DNA from: Neomesorhizobium albiziae
Lineage (GTDB): Bacteria > Pseudomonadota > Alphaproteobacteria > Rhizobiales > Rhizobiaceae
Length of the DNA: 64,000 bases
NCBI RefSeq assembly: GCF_900114255.1
Contig: NZ_FOSL01000001.1
Location: forward strand, 186,001 to 250,000
Direction: 5' to 3'
Shown here: positions 60,494 through 64,000 of the stretch, in pieces
Position numbering within the stretch: the first letter of the stretch is position 1
How the letters are laid out: each line of letters opens with the position of its first letter
Notes under the pieces: model-generated
Seen by the model: the letters and a program-made list of their open reading frames with translations, nothing else
Database searches by the model: none
Told to the model about the DNA's origin: nothing
Translations under genes and position numbers: made by a program

Positions 60494-62944
60494 ATGGCTG
60501 AACTCCCCTCTTCCGCACGCGTGGTCATCATCGGCGGCGGCGCCGTCGGCGTCTCCTCGCTTTACCATCTTGCCAAGGCCGGCTGGACCGACTGCGTGCT
60601 TCTCGAAAAGAACGAGCTCACGTCGGGTTCGACCTGGCATGCCGCCGGCAACGTGCCGACCTTTTCGTCGTCCTGGTCGCTGATGAACATGCAGCGCTAT
60701 TCGACCGAGCTCTACCGGGGCCTGGCGAAAGAAGTCGACTATCCGATGAACTATCATGTCACCGGGTCGCTGCGGCTGGCGCACAGCAAGGAGCGCATGC
60801 AGGAATTCCAGCGCGCCAAAGGCATGGGCCGCTACCAAGGCATGGACATCGACGTGGTCGGCCTCGACGAGATCAAGGCGCGTTATCCCTTCATCGAGAC
60901 TCACGACCTGGAAGGCGCGCTCTACGACCCGAGCGACGGTGACATCGACCCGGCGCAGTTGACCCAGGCATTGGCCAAGGGCGCCCGCGACATGGGCCAG
61001 AAGATCGTGCGCTTCTGCCCGGTCACCGGAGTGCGCCGGGAAAACGGCGAGTGGATCGTCGAGACGCCGCAAGGCGAGATCCGCTGCGAGTATGTCGTCA
61101 ACGCCGCCGGCTACCGCGCCCGGGAAGTCGGCAAGCTGTTCGGCCGCGACATCCCGATGATGGTGATGAGCCATCAGTACATATTGTTCGACGAAATCCC
61201 GGAACTCGCCGCCTGGTCGCGGGAAGCGGGCGCAAAACTGCCGCTTCTGCGAGATGTCGACACCTCCTACTACCTGCGCCAGGAAAAGAACGGCATGAAT
61301 CTCGGGCCTTACGAGAGGAATTGCCGCGCCCATTGGGCGACCCATAACGACCCCATGCCGGACGATTTTTCGTTCCAGCTCTTCCCCGACGATCTCGACC
61401 GGCTGGAGTGGTATCTGAACGACGCCACCGCCCGGGTGCCAATCCTCGGCACCGCGGGCCTGTCGAAAGTCATCAACGGCCCGATCCCCTATGCGCCGGA
61501 CGGCAACCCGCTGATCGGGCCGATGCCGGGCGTGCCCAACGCCTTCGAAGCCTGCGTCTTCACCTTCGGCATCGCCCAGGCTGGCGGCGCCGGTAAGGTG
61601 CTGGCCGAGTGGGTCACCCAAGGCCAGACCGAGTGGGATATGTGGTCCTGCGACCCGCGCCGTTTCACGACATTCGCCGCCGACCACGACTATGCCGTCG
61701 CCAAGGGCATGGAAGTCTACGGCCACGAATACGCCATCCAGTTTCCGCGCCACGCCTGGCCGGCCGCCCGCGACCGCAAGCTCTCGCCGCTCCACGAGCG
61801 CATGAAGGCGCTGGGCGCTCAGTTCAACGCCTACAACGGTTGGGAGCGCGCCACCTGGTTTGCGCAAGCCGGCGACGACACGTCGGAACAGTCCACCCAG
61901 ACCTTCGCCCGGTCAGGGCCGTGGGAGAAACGCATCCGCGAGGAATGCCTGGCGGTGCGCGACGCCGCCGGCATTCTGGATCTGCCCGGCTTCTCGCGCT
62001 TCCGATTGAGAGGTCCGGGCGCGCGCGACTGGCTGTCGACCATGGTCACCGGCATTGTGCCGAAACCGGGCAAGATCGGCCTCGGCTATTTCGCCGATGA
62101 CAAGGGCCGCATCGTCACCGAAATGTCGATCATCGCGCATGAGGAAGACACTTTCGTGTTGATCACGGCCGCCGTTGCCGAATGGCACGACTTCGAATGG
62201 TTGCGAAATCACCTTCCGGACGACACCCGGATCGATCTCAGCATCGCCACCGACGAACTCTCATGTCAGATACTCGCCGGGCCAAATTCCCGCGACATCC
62301 TGGCCGAAGTCTGTGGCGCCGATCTGTCGCTGCCGTGGCTGACACATCAGTCGACCGAGATAAAGGGACGCTGGTGCCATCTCGTGCGCGTCTCCTTCGC
62401 CGGCGAGCTCGGCTGGGAAATCCACACTAGGGTGGGAGACACCGCCGCCATATTCGATGCCGTCTGGGCGGCGGGCCAGAAGCATGGGCTCAAGCCTTTC
62501 GGCATGTGGGCGCTGGATTCGCTCAGGCTGGAAAAGGGCTACCGCGCCTGGAAGGGCGACCTCTCCACCGACTACACCATCCTGCAAGGCGGGCTGGAAC
62601 GCTTCGTCAAATGGGACAAGCCGGAGTTCCGCGGCAAGGCGGCACTACTCGGCGAAAAACAGCAGGGCGTGAAAAAACGCTTCGTCACGCTGGTGGTCGA
62701 AGCCGGCGAACATGATGCGCCCTATATGTCGACGCTCTGGCATGACGGAAAGATCGTCGGCGAAACCACGTCAGGAGGTTTCGGCTACCGGGTGGACAAA
62801 TCGATCGCGCTCGGCATGATCCGCGCGGACCTGGCAGAGCCCGGCACGAGGGTCGATGTCGAAATCTTCGGGGAGAATTTTCCGGCGGTCGTGCAGGAAG
62901 ACAGGCCTTTGTGGGACCCGCAGAATGCAAGATTGAGAGCGTAA
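60494..62944 (+). CDS. Dimethylglycine/sarcosine dehydrogenase-like flavoprotein with GcvT domain, second copy
   Basis: An 816-residue paralogue of the 28166 gene. The N-terminal FAD domain has VVIIGGGAVGVSS and GSTWHAAG (His49 for covalent FAD). The C-terminal GcvT-like half carries RVSFAGELGWEIHTRVGD, a WALDSLRLEKGYRAWKGDLS segment and the closing VGETTSGGFGYRVDKSIALG. It is expected to oxidise an N-methyl amine and place the one-carbon unit on THF. The methionine at 60494 was taken as start. Together with the first copy it could carry out successive demethylations, for example dimethylglycine to sarcosine to glycine (inference). Confidence 0.88.
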   Translation: MAELPSSARVVIIGGGAVGVSSLYHLAKAGWTDCVLLEKNELTSGSTWHAAGNVPTFSSSWSLMNMQRYSTELYRGLAKEVDYPMNYHVTGSLRLAHSKERMQEFQRAKGMGRYQGMDIDVVGLDEIKARYPFIETHDLEGALYDPSDGDIDPAQLTQALAKGARDMGQKIVRFCPVTGVRRENGEWIVETPQGEIRCEYVVNAAGYRAREVGKLFGRDIPMMVMSHQYILFDEIPELAAWSREAGAKLPLLRDVDTSYYLRQEKNGMNLGPYERNCRAHWATHNDPMPDDFSFQLFPDDLDRLEWYLNDATARVPILGTAGLSKVINGPIPYAPDGNPLIGPMPGVPNAFEACVFTFGIAQAGGAGKVLAEWVTQGQTEWDMWSCDPRRFTTFAADHDYAVAKGMEVYGHEYAIQFPRHAWPAARDRKLSPLHERMKALGAQFNAYNGWERATWFAQAGDDTSEQSTQTFARSGPWEKRIREECLAVRDAAGILDLPGFSRFRLRGPGARDWLSTMVTGIVPKPGKIGLGYFADDKGRIVTEMSIIAHEEDTFVLITAAVAEWHDFEWLRNHLPDDTRIDLSIATDELSCQILAGPNSRDILAEVCGADLSLPWLTHQSTEIKGRWCHLVRVSFAGELGWEIHTRVGDTAAIFDAVWAAGQKHGLKPFGMWALDSLRLEKGYRAWKGDLSTDYTILQGGLERFVKWDKPEFRGKAALLGEKQQGVKKRFVTLVVEAGEHDAPYMSTLWHDGKIVGETTSGGFGYRVDKSIALGMIRADLAEPGTRVDVEIFGENFPAVVQEDRPLWDPQNARLRA

Positions 62945-63031
62945 GCATGAACAGCCGGACCTTGGGCACTGCTCCTAAGAGGCCGCGCCAACCTCTGGAA
63001 ATGCCAATTCAACGATTGAAAGACTGAACCC

Positions 63032-64000
63032 ATGCCCCGTCCCTCTTCGCGCATTTCCGGCATCACGCCTTCCGGCAAGGATGGCTGGGAGGTGCATTTC
63101 GCCGCGATGAGCCGCCACCAGGCCGGCGAGAAGATCATCATGCTGTCGGTCGGCGATCATGATTTCGACACGCCATCCGAAACGGTCGAGGCCTGCGTCA
63201 CCGCCGTGCGCGGTGGTTTCCACCACTACACCCAGCTTGCCGGCATTCCCCGGCTGCGCGAGGCGATGGCGAAAATTTCAACCCGCGCCACCGGCGTACC
63301 AACCTCGGCCAATGAGATCATTGCCACGCCCGGCGGCCAGGCCGCCCTCTATGCGGCGGTGCAGGCCGTGCTCGATCCCGGCGGCCATGCCATCGTCGTG
63401 GCGCCCTATTATGCCACCTACCCCGGAACCTTCCGCGCCGCCGGCGCCGGCTTCACCGTCGTGGAGACGGTTGCCGAAGACGGCTTCCAGCCGCGCGCCG
63501 AGGCGATCCGCAAGGCGCTGCAGCCCAACACCCGCGCCATTCTCATCAACACGCCAAGCAATCCGACGGGCGCGGTGTATACCCGCAAGTCGCTCGAAGG
63601 CATCGCCGATATCTGCCGCAAGAACGATCTCTGGCTGCTTTCCGACGAGGTCTACTGGACGCTCGGCGGTGGCGAACACCTGTCGCCCCGCGCCCTGCCC
63701 GGCATGGCCGAGCGCACGCTGGTCATCAACTCGATGTCGAAGAGCCACGGCATGACCGGCTGGCGCATCGGCTGGCTGACCGGACCCGAAGACATCGTCG
63801 CACTTTTGATAAGCCTCAATGTGGTGACCACCTACGGCCTGACCGATTTCGTCTCGCGGGCGGCGGCCGAAGCTCTCGAACAGGGCTACGGCGTCAAGGA
63901 GATCGCGGAACGTTACGCCAGCCGCCGAAAACTTTGGCTGGACGAAATGCACGGGCTGAACAATGTCGTGGTGCGCGGCTCCGAAGGCGGCATGTACGCC
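63032..64000 (+). CDS. Class I pyridoxal-phosphate aminotransferase (partial, runs off right edge)
   Basis: The first 323 residues of an AAT-type aminotransferase, still open at the right edge. Landmarks are GDHDFDTPSETVEA, ATPGGQAALYAAVQAVLDPG, NTPSNPTGAVY and the PLP-lysine region NSMSKSHGMTGWRIGW. ATG 63032 begins MPRPSSRISGITPSGKDGWE. It follows the flavoprotein gene by 87 bases on the same strand and may be in its operon, perhaps handling the amino acid end product. The substrate is unknown. Confidence 0.87.
   Translation, partial: MPRPSSRISGITPSGKDGWEVHFAAMSRHQAGEKIIMLSVGDHDFDTPSETVEACVTAVRGGFHHYTQLAGIPRLREAMAKISTRATGVPTSANEIIATPGGQAALYAAVQAVLDPGGHAIVVAPYYATYPGTFRAAGAGFTVVETVAEDGFQPRAEAIRKALQPNTRAILINTPSNPTGAVYTRKSLEGIADICRKNDLWLLSDEVYWTLGGGEHLSPRALPGMAERTLVINSMSKSHGMTGWRIGWLTGPEDIVALLISLNVVTTYGLTDFVSRAAAEALEQGYGVKEIAERYASRRKLWLDEMHGLNNVVVRGSEGGMYA

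Noticed and set aside
60311-61867. A 518-residue minus-strand frame opposite the second flavoprotein gene
   Set aside because: It is antisense to conserved FAD and folate motifs, and part of it is translated repeat E3.
1-64000. CRISPR arrays, tRNA, rRNA and transposase-bearing insertion sequences
   Set aside because: No regularly spaced repeats, cloverleaf with a GTTCGAATC-type arm, rRNA segment or transposase was seen; the repeats present are dispersed palindromes.

Overview
The window looks like chromosome of a soil or plant-associated alphaproteobacterium of the order Rhizobiales, most like Mesorhizobium or another Phyllobacteriaceae. This rests on high GC, gene content (cobQ, an ExoD-family gene, an entericidin lipoprotein, many ABC/MFS importers, amine and betaine catabolism) and a dense load of dispersed palindromic intergenic repeats of rhizobial type. 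No rRNA, tRNA, CRISPR array, prophage or insertion sequence with a transposase was seen.

Layout. 0-11 kb: the 5' part of a SoeA-like molybdopterin oxidoreductase (minus strand, running off the left edge), an L,D-transpeptidase, then a plus-strand operon of an M20 peptidase, an isochorismatase-type hydrolase and a complete oligopeptide-type ABC importer whose two ATPases are fused. 11-25.6 kb: a dehalogenase-like hydrolase, TerB, a TauE/SafE exporter, an AraC regulator, VOC and cupin proteins, cobQ with a DddQ-like cupin, two valine-catabolism genes, a SpuC-like transaminase and two tandem MFS genes. 25.9-32.9 kb: a first MttB-family methyltransferase, a DUF559 nuclease, a dimethylglycine-dehydrogenase-like flavoprotein, a NYN protein and a DddP-like M24 enzyme. 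33-47 kb: mixed genes, including a purine nucleoside permease, desaturase, regulator, betaine-homocysteine methyltransferase (bmt), and an ECF sigma factor paired with a membrane vWA protein. 47.4-58.5 kb: the core of a corrinoid demethylation module (second MttB protein, corrinoid protein, DUF1638, small virulence-factor-domain protein, MetV-like, MetF, methyl-THF:corrinoid methyltransferase, RACo-type reactivase). 58.8-64 kb: nitroreductase, XRE-cupin regulator, a second dimethylglycine-dehydrogenase-like flavoprotein and a class I aminotransferase cut by the right edge.

How it may work together (inference). Two non-pyrrolysine MttB homologues would move a methyl group from a quaternary amine or sulfonium compound to the corrinoid protein. 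The MtrH-like protein would pass it to tetrahydrofolate, MetF/MetV would oxidise it to methylene-THF, and RACo would rescue the inactive Co(II) corrinoid. The two flavoprotein-GcvT enzymes would demethylate the resulting tertiary or secondary amines to methylene-THF, and bmt would send methyl groups to methionine. A near-identical palindrome lies upstream of both bmt and the MtrH-like gene, suggesting a shared methyl-cycle regulator. This would be a corrinoid demethylation route, best known from anaerobes, in an apparently aerobic bacterium.

The second theme is repeats. At least six families of palindromic elements occupy the gaps. Several sit exactly at stop codons, and copies of one family carry different terminal arms that still pair within each copy. 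Two small nuclease genes (DUF559, GIY-YIG) are embedded in or flanked by such elements, and one element is translated in frame inside an ABC ATPase.
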